Positions 23,589-33,034 of a stretch of DNA of 50,159 nucleotides are shown one piece after another. This DNA comes from Planctomycetaceae bacterium (GTDB taxonomy: Bacteria; Planctomycetota; Planctomycetia; Pirellulales; Pirellulaceae). The notes under the pieces are model-generated. The model worked only from the letters and a program-made list of their open reading frames with translations. It did no database searches and had not been told where the DNA came from. Made by a program: the position numbers and the translations under genes. The stretch covers positions 1 through 50,159 of the forward strand of contig SKKK01000435.1 in assembly GCA_007121535.1 (NCBI GenBank), written 5' to 3'. Within the stretch, counting starts at the first letter, position 1. Every line of letters begins with the position of its first letter.

Positions 23589-25139
23589 ATGAAGCCGATC
23601 ACCACCAGCATTTTCACGTTCGAAAAGCTCATCGAAGGCGGGTACGTCTACGTCGATAAGACGGCTCGGCTTTACGACCTGATCAGGCCGCCGTTCGGCG
23701 TGTATTTCCTGTCGCGCCCGCGCCGCTTCGGTAAATCGCTGACGATCTCGACCTTGGAAGCCATTTTTCAGGGCCGACGCGAGTTGTTCGAGGGCTTGGC
23801 CATCGACGCGACCGACTACGATTGGAAACCGTACCCGGTGATCCGCATCGATCTGGGCGACAAGCAGGCGCGTACGACTGACGAATTGATGGAAGTGCTT
23901 TCGTTCACCGTTCGTGAACAAGCCGCCCGGTTTGGCGTGAAAGTGACGGCCAACCTTCCTCATCTGCAGTTCCGCGAGTTGGTCATGACGCTGGGCGGCG
24001 GCAAGAAGGTCGTCATCCTGATCGACGAATACGACAAGCCCATCTTGGGCAACATCGAGAACCCGGCCGTTGGCGAGATCTTGCAAGTTTTGAAAGCCTT
24101 CTATTCGGTCGTCAAGACGTGCGACGAACAAATCCGTTTCGCCCTGTTGACAGGCGTCAGCAAGTTCAGCCGTGTCTCGGTCTTCTCCGACCTGAACAAC
24201 CTGGTAGACCTGACGATGGACGCTCGGTACGCCGAGCTGCTGGGTTATACTCAAGACGAACTGGAACAAGACTTCGCCCCGCATATCCAGCACGTGGCCG
24301 CCCGGCGGCGCTGGACAACGGGCGAAGTGCTCGACCAAATGCGCGAGTGGTACAACGGCTACCGGTTTTCGAAGGCAGAAACCTGGGTGTACAACCCCGT
24401 TTCGGTAGGCCGTTTCCTCGACACGGGCGAGCTTTCCAATTACTGGTTCGAGACGGGTACGCCCAGCTTCTTGATCAAACTGTTAAAGTCGGGCCGATTG
24501 ACGATACCGGAGATCTCACGCGAGCCGTTGGACGAGTTAGCTTTTTCCGCCTACGAGGTCGAGCGTGTTTCCGCATTACCGCTGCTGTTCCAGACCGGTT
24601 ACCTGACGATCCGCGAGGTGATTCCCACCACCCGCCGACCGCTTTACCGACTGGACTACCCGAACATGGAGGTGCGCGAGGCGTTCAGCCAATATCTGGT
24701 TGAGTCGTACACGAACGTCGAAAAGAGCATCGTTCCTGCGTATCTGCGCCGCGTGATTGCGGCCTTGGAGTCGGGTGACGTGGATCGGGCCATGCAGACG
24801 TTGCGGATCTTTTTTGCCGACATCCCGTACGACATTCAGTTAAGCAACGAGAAATATTACCAGACCATCTTCTTCGTCTTGCTGCGTTTGCTGGCGCTGG
24901 ACGTCGACTGCGAGGTGCGGACCGAAGCGGGACGCATCGACGCCGTGGTGAAGACGGCCACGCGGATCTTCGTATTCGAGTTCAAATTGCAGGGCACGGC
25001 GGAAGAAGCACTCCAGCAGATCCACCAGCGCCGCTACCATGAAAAGGTCACCGCCGACGATCGCGAAGTCCTCCTGGTCGGCGCCGCCTTCGACCCCGAA
25101 ACCCGCAACCTCGAACGCTGGCTGGTCGAGCGTCTGTAG
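23589..25139 (+). CDS. AAA-ATPase-like/PD-(D/E)XK nuclease protein, copy 1
   Basis: A 516-residue protein of a widespread multi-copy family (AAA-ATPase_like plus PDDEXK_9). The N-terminal domain has an unusual Walker A, LSRPRRFGKSL, without the first glycine, and Walker B VVILIDEYD at about 139-147. The last 80 residues form a PD-(D/E)XK nuclease: GRIDAVVKTATRIFVFEFKL (Asp, then ExK) and QIHQRRY. The role is unproven; such proteins are suspected mobile or defence-linked. The ATG at 23589 (MKPITTSIFTF) is chosen because copy 2 starts identically there and upstream sequences diverge. Its last ~240 bases are about 98% identical to copy 2 (41571-43115), far above the rest. Confidence 0.85.
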   Translation: MKPITTSIFTFEKLIEGGYVYVDKTARLYDLIRPPFGVYFLSRPRRFGKSLTISTLEAIFQGRRELFEGLAIDATDYDWKPYPVIRIDLGDKQARTTDELMEVLSFTVREQAARFGVKVTANLPHLQFRELVMTLGGGKKVVILIDEYDKPILGNIENPAVGEILQVLKAFYSVVKTCDEQIRFALLTGVSKFSRVSVFSDLNNLVDLTMDARYAELLGYTQDELEQDFAPHIQHVAARRRWTTGEVLDQMREWYNGYRFSKAETWVYNPVSVGRFLDTGELSNYWFETGTPSFLIKLLKSGRLTIPEISREPLDELAFSAYEVERVSALPLLFQTGYLTIREVIPTTRRPLYRLDYPNMEVREAFSQYLVESYTNVEKSIVPAYLRRVIAALESGDVDRAMQTLRIFFADIPYDIQLSNEKYYQTIFFVLLRLLALDVDCEVRTEAGRIDAVVKTATRIFVFEFKLQGTAEEALQQIHQRRYHEKVTADDREVLLVGAAFDPETRNLERWLVERL

Positions 25140-25332
25140 TGGCTGTAGATGTGACCGATGCAGCTTGGAACTCCACAAGCTGACGACTGGACCAGCAGCA
25201 AGAAAACCGCGTTTTCTGCTGGCAAGAGTGTTCTGGAAGTCTGGGGTCGAGCGCGTCTCATGACTTTGGTATATTGGCGGCTTCGATATCAGACCATACG
25301 AAAAGGTGCTTTCCGTTCGCAGGCGACTCAGA

Positions 25333-28140
25333 ATGGACGTCAGTCTCCAATCCGTCAATTTCGCAGACGCAAGTGGCGCACCGCTTGACGGTTTGGTGTC
25401 CGTAACCGGTCCGCTGGATGGATTGTCGCCGGACGAAGCCACCGTGCTCCGGCAGGCCGCGAGCTTTCCAGACGTAACGTTTGTATTTTTTCGCCGATTC
25501 TCCGATGGCCGCTCTTCACAGCCGGCTGCCTTCGTTGTCGATAACGAAGACGAACACCTGGACAACCAAACGCTTGCCAGACTTCACAACGACCTATGGA
25601 TGCACGGTGTGGCCCCGCTGGTGTACGTCACGTGGCCGACTCGAATCGACATCCTGAGTTGTGCCCGTGGGCCGGACTTCTGGCAGGGCGACGACCGTAA
25701 GTATCGTCCTGCGGCACAGCTCAACATCGCTTCAACGATCGAATCCGAATTGGCAAAGCGACGCAACTTTTCGGCATTCCGACTCGCCGACGGAACATTT
25801 TGGGAGGACCCGGATAACCACTCACTGGCCGATCACGAAAAAGCTGCTCACGAGTCCTTGATTCAAGCGATTGTCGAAACGGATCAGGTTTTGAACGGAG
25901 AGAAGAATCCGGTCCAGCGACGTCTGTTGCTCCTGATGGTGCTGATCAAGTACCTGGAGGATCGGAAGGTATTCCCGGGGCCCGGTTGGTTCGGCAGATT
26001 CCATAAGGGGGCTCGCAGCTTCTTTGAGGTTCTCAAGAGCGGCGACCCTGACAGCGTGCTCCGACTGTTGCGAACGCTTGAAGAACGCTTCAACGGTGAC
26101 GTGTTCGCTTTGCCAACAGAGATGAAGCTGACGAAGACGGCGTTGCGTCAATTCGCACAGTTCGTTGAAGCCAGGACGATCGCGCAGCAACGATACCTTT
26201 GGGAGCAGTTTTCGTTCTCGCATTTGCCGGTTGAGGTGATCAGCCACCTGTACCAGCGATTCGTCAAAGGCAGTACCGCCGTCTACACGCCGCCGTTTCT
26301 CGCGTCGCTATTGCTCGACTATGCTATGCCATACGAGCGGCTAACGGGCAAAGAGCGAGTGCTTGATCCCGCCTGCGGCTCGGGAGTGTTTCTGGTGGGA
26401 GCCTATCGACGATTGGTGGCGGTCTATCGAGCAAAGCACAAGGTCGCACCGGGAGTCAGCACGCTCAAGTCGATTCTCAAGAACCAAATCTTCGGCGTAG
26501 AGACGGACGCCAATGCGATCGATCTGACGGCATTCAGCTTGGCCCTGGCGGTTTGTGACTCGCTGCAACCGAACGTGATTTGGAAGGAGTTGCGATTCGA
26601 TCCACTTCGTGGCGATAACCTCATCGAAGCGGACTTCTTCGACACAGGTTATGACGAAGAAGGCACGACACATCTCGGAACCTTCGATGTCGTGGTGGGC
26701 AATCCTCCGTTTGAATCGGAGTTTTCCGAAGCAGCCCAACGCGTGAACAATGCCAGGATTCCGATTCGTGGAACAATCCCGGACAAACAGATCGCGTATC
26801 TGTTTCTCGATGCGGCAACACAGGCGGTCAGCGCCGATGGCACCGCATGTCTCATTCAGCCATCGGGTTTTCTCTACAACTTAAACTCCCACGCTTTTCG
26901 CACTGCCGTAGCAAGAACTGGACGATTGCAGGCCGTCCTTGACTTCACTTCGGTACGGGGATTATACGAGGGAGCAGATCCCAAGACCCTCGCAGTCATC
27001 ATCGGCAGTGAATCAGATTCGCCCATTTCCCATCTCACCTTTCGGAGAACCTACGAAACAACGCAACGTATCGGTTTCGAGCTGGATCACTACGACAACC
27101 ATCGTCTGTCTGCCAGCGAAGTGGCAGACAATCCGCGTGTAGCCCGAGTTAACCTCCTCGGCGGCGGACGCCTTGCAGCACTTGCAGCAAGATTCGGTCA
27201 GATGCGTACGCTCAGCCAACACGTTTCCGACAAAGCATGGTTGATGGGTGAAGGATTCATCGAAGGGACTACAGGCAAAGGCACGGGGGAGCACTTAACT
27301 GGAAAGCCCCTTCTGCCAACCAATGCTCTGACGGTCAACGGCTTTGACCTCGATATGCTCCAGACCGTCACCGCAACCACCTTCTATCGACCGGGACGAC
27401 CAGCTTTGTTTCAATCACCTCTCGTTCTGATACGTGAACACGACTCCCTGCCAATCGCGTTCTGGAACCAAGGCCCCTTGGCCTATAAGGATAAAGTCAT
27501 CGGCATACACGCGCCGCCTGGCGAGAGCAGCGAACTCCACAAGTTCTACATCGCATTCCTGAAGCATCGGGAGACACTGAGATTCGCTGTCGCGCTGAAC
27601 GGCTCGCAAGCTCTTGTCGGCAAGGCTACAGCTTTGTTGAAGAGCGATATCGAAGCGATTCCATTTCCCGACGATGAGACCGAGTTGGATTTCGCGTTTT
27701 GGGAAACCGTGCTGGCGGAGGACACGCTTTCGCATTTCGTACAGTTTGTACGACTGGGACAGAAATCGGCGCTGTTGAAGAATCCTGCGGATGAGGAAAC
27801 GGTCGCCGACTACTCTGCCATGTTCTGTCAAATGCTTGGCAGCATCTACGACAACCTGCGTGCTGACGATCCGGTCTTTCTCAACGGTCTGATCTGCCAA
27901 CCGTTCTACTTCGGCGACGAGCCAGCAATCCGGTGGCTTGGCCCGGATTGTGAAAAGCAGCTTAAGACTCTCGTGTTCGACAACTCCCGCGCGTCCCTGC
28001 GAACGGTTCGCGTGGTTCGATACTACCACGAGAACGTGATCTTCATTGTCAAACCGGATCGATTGAGGTACTGGATCAAATCGACTGCGATTCGCGACGC
28101 GGACGATACACTTGTCGACTTACAAAGGCAGGGATACTGA
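25333..28140 (+). CDS. Adenine-specific DNA methyltransferase (Eco57I/type IIG-like, no nuclease seen)
   Basis: A 935-residue protein. Motif I, the AdoMet-binding loop, is DPACGSGVFLVGAYRRL at about residue 343, and catalytic motif IV is VVVGNPPFE at about 456, giving a gamma-class N6-adenine methyltransferase. The N-terminal 320 residues are helical, with AFFxFDP-type recognition absent; the C-terminal 400 residues include a TaqI-like target recognition region (LVLIREHDSLPIAFW). I see no clear PD-(D/E)XK site in it, whereas the gene two bases downstream does have one, so modification and cleavage seem split. The ATG at 25333 is chosen over a GTG nine codons upstream. Base composition looks less GC-rich than its neighbours, consistent with transfer. 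Confidence 0.85.
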   Translation: MDVSLQSVNFADASGAPLDGLVSVTGPLDGLSPDEATVLRQAASFPDVTFVFFRRFSDGRSSQPAAFVVDNEDEHLDNQTLARLHNDLWMHGVAPLVYVTWPTRIDILSCARGPDFWQGDDRKYRPAAQLNIASTIESELAKRRNFSAFRLADGTFWEDPDNHSLADHEKAAHESLIQAIVETDQVLNGEKNPVQRRLLLLMVLIKYLEDRKVFPGPGWFGRFHKGARSFFEVLKSGDPDSVLRLLRTLEERFNGDVFALPTEMKLTKTALRQFAQFVEARTIAQQRYLWEQFSFSHLPVEVISHLYQRFVKGSTAVYTPPFLASLLLDYAMPYERLTGKERVLDPACGSGVFLVGAYRRLVAVYRAKHKVAPGVSTLKSILKNQIFGVETDANAIDLTAFSLALAVCDSLQPNVIWKELRFDPLRGDNLIEADFFDTGYDEEGTTHLGTFDVVVGNPPFESEFSEAAQRVNNARIPIRGTIPDKQIAYLFLDAATQAVSADGTACLIQPSGFLYNLNSHAFRTAVARTGRLQAVLDFTSVRGLYEGADPKTLAVIIGSESDSPISHLTFRRTYETTQRIGFELDHYDNHRLSASEVADNPRVARVNLLGGGRLAALAARFGQMRTLSQHVSDKAWLMGEGFIEGTTGKGTGEHLTGKPLLPTNALTVNGFDLDMLQTVTATTFYRPGRPALFQSPLVLIREHDSLPIAFWNQGPLAYKDKVIGIHAPPGESSELHKFYIAFLKHRETLRFAVALNGSQALVGKATALLKSDIEAIPFPDDETELDFAFWETVLAEDTLSHFVQFVRLGQKSALLKNPADEETVADYSAMFCQMLGSIYDNLRADDPVFLNGLICQPFYFGDEPAIRWLGPDCEKQLKTLVFDNSRASLRTVRVVRYYHENVIFIVKPDRLRYWIKSTAIRDADDTLVDLQRQGY

Positions 28141-28142
28141 TC

Positions 28143-28847
28143 GTGAACGATCGCATTCAGGGGCGAATCACCAGCGGCCTTGCCCCCGGAACGACGGTAC
28201 GGAAGACGCTGCAATTCGTGAAGTCGCAATTGCCCGGATGGAGAGATATGCCTGCTCGTCCGCCGGTATCGGGCGAAGAGGAACTGAACGGCCAGCTCTG
28301 CAAATATCTGAACGCGGCGGCTCGCCGACAGAACTTCTCGATGGCCTACTTTCATCACGAAGAACGTCAAACTGGGCAGCGCCGAATCGACCTGTCGGCA
28401 CTTCCGCCCGATCCGGCGGTGATCGAAGGCCGGAGCTACAGTGTCCTCGACCCGTTCCTGGTCCTGGAAGGCAAGCGATTACCACCTCCCAAGCCAGATC
28501 GAGAACGCGAGTATGTGACCGGCGAGGATAAGAAGTCTGGTGGGATCCAGCGTTTCAAACTCGGTCTGCACGGAGCACGATTGCGCCACGCCGGCATGAT
28601 CGGTTACGTGCAACGCGACTCATTTGACGACTGGTTCGCGTCCATCAACGTTTGGATCACTGATTTGGCCGAGTCAACGTCAGAATGGTCGCAGGAGGAC
28701 TGCCTTTCTGAGTTGACCACCGACACGGCGAATCGCGTGGCAAGCTGCATTTCTGTACACCATCGCGTGGACGCCGTGACTGGGGAAATCCACTTGTCAC
28801 ACCTCTGGGTTGATATGCAGCAGGCCTGTCGCGGAAACGGGAACTGA
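28143..28847 (+). CDS. Putative PD-(D/E)XK nuclease partner of the methyltransferase
   Basis: I do not recognise this 234-residue protein by family. It carries a plausible PD-(D/E)XK core: RRIDLSALPP with Asp83, then FLVLEGKRLPPP with Glu109-x-Lys111, spaced 26 residues apart as in many restriction endonucleases. A preceding helix has Glu46-48 and the following region includes KKSGGIQRFKLGLHGARLRH, like the helix after such cores. The GTG start lies two bases after the methyltransferase stop, so translation is probably coupled. Together the two genes look like a small restriction-modification or phage-defence unit. The nuclease call is inference from motif spacing. Confidence 0.6.
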   Translation: MNDRIQGRITSGLAPGTTVRKTLQFVKSQLPGWRDMPARPPVSGEEELNGQLCKYLNAAARRQNFSMAYFHHEERQTGQRRIDLSALPPDPAVIEGRSYSVLDPFLVLEGKRLPPPKPDREREYVTGEDKKSGGIQRFKLGLHGARLRHAGMIGYVQRDSFDDWFASINVWITDLAESTSEWSQEDCLSELTTDTANRVASCISVHHRVDAVTGEIHLSHLWVDMQQACRGNGN

Positions 28848-30266
28848 AGCGAGCCGAATGAAGCGGTATTTACCAAGGCTCAAGCCTGCATCGGTCCGAC
28901 ACACCCAGGCAGCTCTCGACAACGTCCTTGTTCGCCCAGGTTTGACAAAACCGTGCCAGGATCGAAGTCTAGTCAATTTGATTCAGCGTTAACGTTCGAA
29001 TCGCGCGACTGTGACATCGCATTGACGACAAGCGTGGGCGGGCGTTTAATCCGGCGACTCGGTACTGACCTGCGGTTTCGCAAGGACGTTCGGGGATTGC
29101 TGCGTGTGGGGAAGCCGGCCGCCGGAGCGGCCGGGCTGGTAGAGTTACTCTTCTTCGGCTTGGCTGTTGAAGCAATCGAATGCCTTTTCCGCGGCTCGGC
29201 CCAGATGCAGCAGGTCGTCGCGGCCGAAGCCGTCGGCGTCCCGCTGAATCAACGAAACCCTTCAAGAGGAACGTGCGCGAAGCTGGCAGTCGGAAAACAA
29301 CCCGGCTGGCGAGAAGGCAGGCGAAGTGACAGTTTCTCCTGGCACGGGCTTGCGACGGCCGCAACGCCTTCCATTCCGCGAAAGGCATGGACTTGCGATT
29401 GCCGAAGGTCAACTCCGCGATTTCGCAGTGGCCAGGATCATCGTCAAGCGGCCTGGAAACGATCTCCATTCCCAAGCATCGCAACTCGCCGGCGCGAAGA
29501 ACCATCGAGCTGCTTGGGGCGAAAGGCCAACGGCGAAGGATTCGGATCAACGTGCGGATCGTAGAACCCACTCGTAGAACCCACTGGTTGCGGGAATCCG
29601 CCGGTACTGGATTTCGTGATCTGCGACGAGTTCCGAACCGTCCGACATCCTGTTGCCCCTGATCAAGGCGCGCTTTCACGCGATCCGATATCGAGTGACC
29701 AAACGGCCTGTGCGGAAGGTAGACAGTTCTAGACTTCCGTCCCGTTCCACCTCGACCGACCACAGGAACAACGGGTGGACCAAACGGACGGCAAGTGCAG
29801 CCAGCGTCCATGGACGAGCAGCAATCCGGGCGGAAATGGTTCCAGGCTCACGGACAGCTTGGCAACGACCCTCAGCACCACGGTCGGCTCAGCGGTCCAA
29901 AGGCTTCGATACGCAGCCCCCCGAGCCGGGCAGGAAGTGTAAATCAGCCTGGCCACTCCGGCTGCCGGCGACTAGCGCCACCGAAAACAGGACGGCTCAT
30001 GCGGAACCCGGTGGTCTCCGCCAACGCAGCCGGGTGATTGGATGCGGCCGCCCAGCCTCAGCAACTGTTGCCGGCCGGCAGCATGCGCAGTTCCTCGCCT
30101 GTTCGTCCGAGCATGCCTGCAAAAATTGTAGCAGTCGTGACGATTTTGTCGATATCGAGCATAATACGATATCCTTCCGCGGGACCCGGATCTCTCAGCC
30201 TCTGCAAAAAACCACCTGCAAGAGTGCTTGCGTGGTGAAAGCTCGCGAACAGCCGAGGGGAAGATA
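28848..30266. other. 1.4-kb non-coding stretch with decayed minus-strand remnants
   Basis: No intact gene is supported. On the minus strand two pieces look like former protein: about 29160-29255 reads RDADGFGRDDLLHLGRAAEK followed by AFDCFNSQAEEE and a stop, and about 29390-29480 reads EIVSRPLDDDPGHCEIAELT followed by FGNRKS. They are in different contexts and separated by frame changes. The plus strand has long open frames of implausible Arg/Ser/Pro-rich composition. Close to the right end (30121-30180) an AT-rich patch may hold the promoter of the efflux operon. Confidence 0.4.
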
Positions 30267-31817
30267 ATGCATTTTGAACGCTCATCCAGTTCGCCGGGGC
30301 GTCCGAGGATCGGCCACCGGTTGCCCATCCTCGCCCGAGTTGCATTCTTCAGCGCTGTAATGGTGCCCCTTTGCGGTTGCACAAGCATGCATCAGTGGTG
30401 GGATAATGGCTTCAAGATTGGGCCGGAATACTGCCAGCCGGCAGCCCCCGTTTCCGAGGATTGGATCGACAGCACCGACGTTCGCCTAACGAGCGAATCG
30501 CCTGATAACGGTCACTGGTGGGCGGTGTTCGACGATCCGATGCTCGACACTCTGGTTCTCAATGCTTACGGCCAAAATCTGGATCTTCGCACGGCTGGAT
30601 TTCGCGTGATGGAGGCTCGTGTTCAACGAGCGATCGCGGCTGGCAACCTGCTACCAGAATCACAGCAGGCTTCTGCGGATTATCAGCGGATCAAGACGGC
30701 GCAGCGTGTGGGCCGACCTGCCGCCGGCCAGTATTTCAGCGCCTGGGGCACCGATGTCAACCTCGCCTGGGAACTCGATTTCTGGGGCCGTTTTCGCCGT
30801 GCGGTGGAAGCCGCTGATGCCGATCTGCAGGCCTCGATCGAGGACTACGACGACGTTCTCGTCGTACTTCTGGGGGATGTTGGCATTACCTACGTCGAGA
30901 TCCGTACCCTTCAGAGTCGTCTGGCGGCAGTTCGCGCCAACGTGGACGCACAACGGGGCGCGCTGCGAATCGCCGAGGTTCGTTTCAGCGAAGGCAGGTC
31001 GACGAAACTCGATGTGTTCCAGGCTCAGAACAACCTGGCGCAAACCGAGTCGGCCATCCCTGCGCTCGAACTCGCGTTACGCCGTGCCAGCAACCGGCTC
31101 TGTATTCTGTGCGGTACTCCTCCGCGCGATCTCGAGCAGGAACTCGGTATCGGCCCGATCCCCGTTCCACCGGTCGATGTCGCCGTGGGAGTGCCCGCGG
31201 ATCTTCTGAGCCGGCGTCCGGACGTGCGCCGGGCAGAACGCGAGCTGGCCGCGCAGAGTGCAAGGATCGGCGTGGCCACCGCCGAACTTTACCCGCACAT
31301 TGCCATTACGGGAACGATTGGACTTGAGGCAAACGACTTCACCAACCTGTTCCGCAGTGAAGCGTTTGCTGGCTCGATCGGCCCGTCGCTACGATGGAAT
31401 ATTCTCAATTACGGACGGCTGCTGAACAATATCCGCGTGCAAGATGCTCGCTTCCAACAGCTCGCCGCCAAGTATCAGGGCACGGTGTTGCAGGCCAATG
31501 CAGAGGCGGAAGACGCGTTGGCCGCTTTTCTGAAGTCGCACGAGCGTGCGGCAACACTCACCGACAGTGTGGACGCAGCCCAGAATGCGGTCGACATGGC
31601 CTTGAGACAATACCGTGAAGGACAAACTGACTTCAACCGCGTCTTCATCCTCCAAGCCGCACTAGCGCGAGAACAAGATCAACTTGCGCAGGTCTCCGGC
31701 GATGTGGCACGAAGCCTGGTAGAAATCTACCGAGCCTTGGGCGGAGGCTGGCAAATTCGTTATCCCGCGAATGAGCAACTGCAGTTCGTTACAGCCACTA
31801 CAATAGAAGGCGCCTAG
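30267..31817 (+). CDS. RND efflux outer-membrane factor lipoprotein (NodT/OprM type)
   Basis: A 516-residue TolC-like outer-membrane channel component. The N-terminus has a lipoprotein signal (ARVAFFSAVMVPLCGC, lipobox LCGC), followed by WWAVFDDPMLDTLVLNAYGQNLDLRTAGFRV, given here in meaning rather than full: the classic W-x3-F-DP-L start of NodT proteins. Later marks are VNLAWELDFWGRFRRAVEAA, GVPADLLSRRPDVRRAEREL, and GPSLRWNILNYGRLLNNIR, with two repeat halves of long helices. It exports substrates past the outer membrane in a tripartite pump; the membrane-fusion and RND subunits lie 2-4 kb downstream. The ATG at 30267 has GAGGGGAAG upstream. Confidence 0.9.
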   Translation: MHFERSSSSPGRPRIGHRLPILARVAFFSAVMVPLCGCTSMHQWWDNGFKIGPEYCQPAAPVSEDWIDSTDVRLTSESPDNGHWWAVFDDPMLDTLVLNAYGQNLDLRTAGFRVMEARVQRAIAAGNLLPESQQASADYQRIKTAQRVGRPAAGQYFSAWGTDVNLAWELDFWGRFRRAVEAADADLQASIEDYDDVLVVLLGDVGITYVEIRTLQSRLAAVRANVDAQRGALRIAEVRFSEGRSTKLDVFQAQNNLAQTESAIPALELALRRASNRLCILCGTPPRDLEQELGIGPIPVPPVDVAVGVPADLLSRRPDVRRAERELAAQSARIGVATAELYPHIAITGTIGLEANDFTNLFRSEAFAGSIGPSLRWNILNYGRLLNNIRVQDARFQQLAAKYQGTVLQANAEAEDALAAFLKSHERAATLTDSVDAAQNAVDMALRQYREGQTDFNRVFILQAALAREQDQLAQVSGDVARSLVEIYRALGGGWQIRYPANEQLQFVTATTIEGA

Positions 31818-31898
31818 CCCGCGGCATCGAGAAATTGACCGATTCTCAGCTCTGATGCGGATGAACGATTGCCGCAGGCAAAGTGGCGATGGACAAGA

Positions 31899-32435
31899 AT
31901 GCCCAGCGACGAAGAACTGATGTCGGCGGTGGCTGAGGGCGACTTGAGCGCCTTCGAGCAGCTTGTGCGCCGATACCAGCGTTCCGGCTGGAATACCGCA
32001 TTCCGCCTTGTCGGCGACCTCCATGCGGCTGAAGACATCGTCCAAGAGGCTTTCCTACGGGTCCTCCGCGCGGCTCCTCGTTACCGGCCCACCGCCGCCT
32101 TTCGCACCTACTTTTTCCGCATCCTGACTCGATTGTGCCGTAACCACCGCCGACGAAACGTTGCGTCGCCCAGCGGCGATTTAGACGCGTGGGTCAGCCA
32201 AGGCCCTGCTCCGGAAGACATCGCTTCCAGCCAGGAAGTACACTCCTCAGTCAATAACGCTCTCGCATCGCTCCCGGCCAGGCAAAGGGAGGCTGTGGTT
32301 CTACGCTACTACGAGGGTCTCAGCTACGGAGAAATCGGGTGGGTTATGGGCGCGACCCGGAAGGGGGTGGAACGGCTCTTGGCGCGGGGCAGAGCGGCTT
32401 TGGCTAACAAATTGGGCAAGCTTCTGGAAAAATGA
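31899..32435 (+). CDS. ECF-type RNA polymerase sigma factor
   Basis: A 178-residue sigma-70 family factor of the extracytoplasmic-function class. Region 2 is clear (FEQLVRRYQRSGWNTAFRLV, then AEDIVQEAFLRVLRAAPRY), and region 4 shows the helix-turn-helix LPARQREAVVLRYYEGLSYG followed by EIGWVMGATRKGVERLLARG. There is a short linker of about 40 residues. The gene is followed by a zinc-finger anti-sigma factor and a periplasmic sensor-like protein, an arrangement like the CnrH/CnrY/CnrX metal-response module, so it most likely controls the efflux genes around it. The ATG at 31899 is preferred; a TTG ten codons upstream is possible. Confidence 0.9.
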   Translation: MPSDEELMSAVAEGDLSAFEQLVRRYQRSGWNTAFRLVGDLHAAEDIVQEAFLRVLRAAPRYRPTAAFRTYFFRILTRLCRNHRRRNVASPSGDLDAWVSQGPAPEDIASSQEVHSSVNNALASLPARQREAVVLRYYEGLSYGEIGWVMGATRKGVERLLARGRAALANKLGKLLEK

Positions 32436-32495
32436 AGGTTTTTTCGAGGGGGTTTTGGGCAACTCGTGCGTTTGATGTGTTGGAGGTGTCGAGCG

Positions 32496-33032
32496 ATGCG
32501 TTGTGATCGAGCACAAGCGATGATGGACAGATACGTGGCTGAGGAACTGCCACGCGTCGAACGAGTGGCTCTCGAGTCCCACTTACGCGAGTGTCCTGGT
32601 TGTCGGCAACAATTGGCCCAAGTGCAAACGCTGCTGAGGATTTTGCGCAACGTTCCGGCGCCGCCAGTGCCCCAAGGCCTTGTTGATCGAGTCATGGCGA
32701 AGGCTGGACAGGAAATCGGCAGTCAAGGATCGGTGGTCCAGACGTGCTCGAGGCCTGTAGCCTGGTGGAGACATGGGCTGACACCCCAGCAAATTGGTTT
32801 TGCTGCGGCTCTCGCGGCGGGCCTTCTGGTGGGGGTGGTGCTTGGCCGTCAGACTTGGACAAATTCGTTGCGTACAAGTGCGCCCGAGCCACCGATAGCG
32901 CACGCGCAGGTCATGGATGCCGAGAATGTCTACTTACCAGATTACCTCGATTACTTTTCAAGCACTCCTCGTGGCTCTTTTCCGGAGATCTACCTGAGCC
33001 TAACGAGTGTCGATAGCAACCAGGAGTTTTGA
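32496..33032 (+). CDS. Zinc-finger membrane anti-sigma factor
   Basis: A 178-residue protein with an N-terminal anti-sigma zinc finger (zf-HC2): Cys3 in MRCDRAQ, then SHLRECPGCRQQL with His29, Cys33 and Cys36. A single membrane helix follows at about 95-113 (IGFAAALAAGLLVGVVLG), with the C-terminal 65 residues outside the cytoplasm. This is the layout of anti-sigma factors that hold an ECF sigma at the membrane until an external signal arrives. It lies 60 bases after the sigma gene and directly before the sensor-like gene. GGAGG precedes the ATG at 32496 by ten bases; longer starts are less likely. Confidence 0.88.
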   Translation: MRCDRAQAMMDRYVAEELPRVERVALESHLRECPGCRQQLAQVQTLLRILRNVPAPPVPQGLVDRVMAKAGQEIGSQGSVVQTCSRPVAWWRHGLTPQQIGFAAALAAGLLVGVVLGRQTWTNSLRTSAPEPPIAHAQVMDAENVYLPDYLDYFSSTPRGSFPEIYLSLTSVDSNQEF

Positions 33033-33034
33033 TC

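Noticed and set aside
29653-30267. A 200-codon plus-strand open frame before the efflux operon
   Set aside because: Its composition is Arg/Ser/Pro-rich without any motif, and other frames are equally open.
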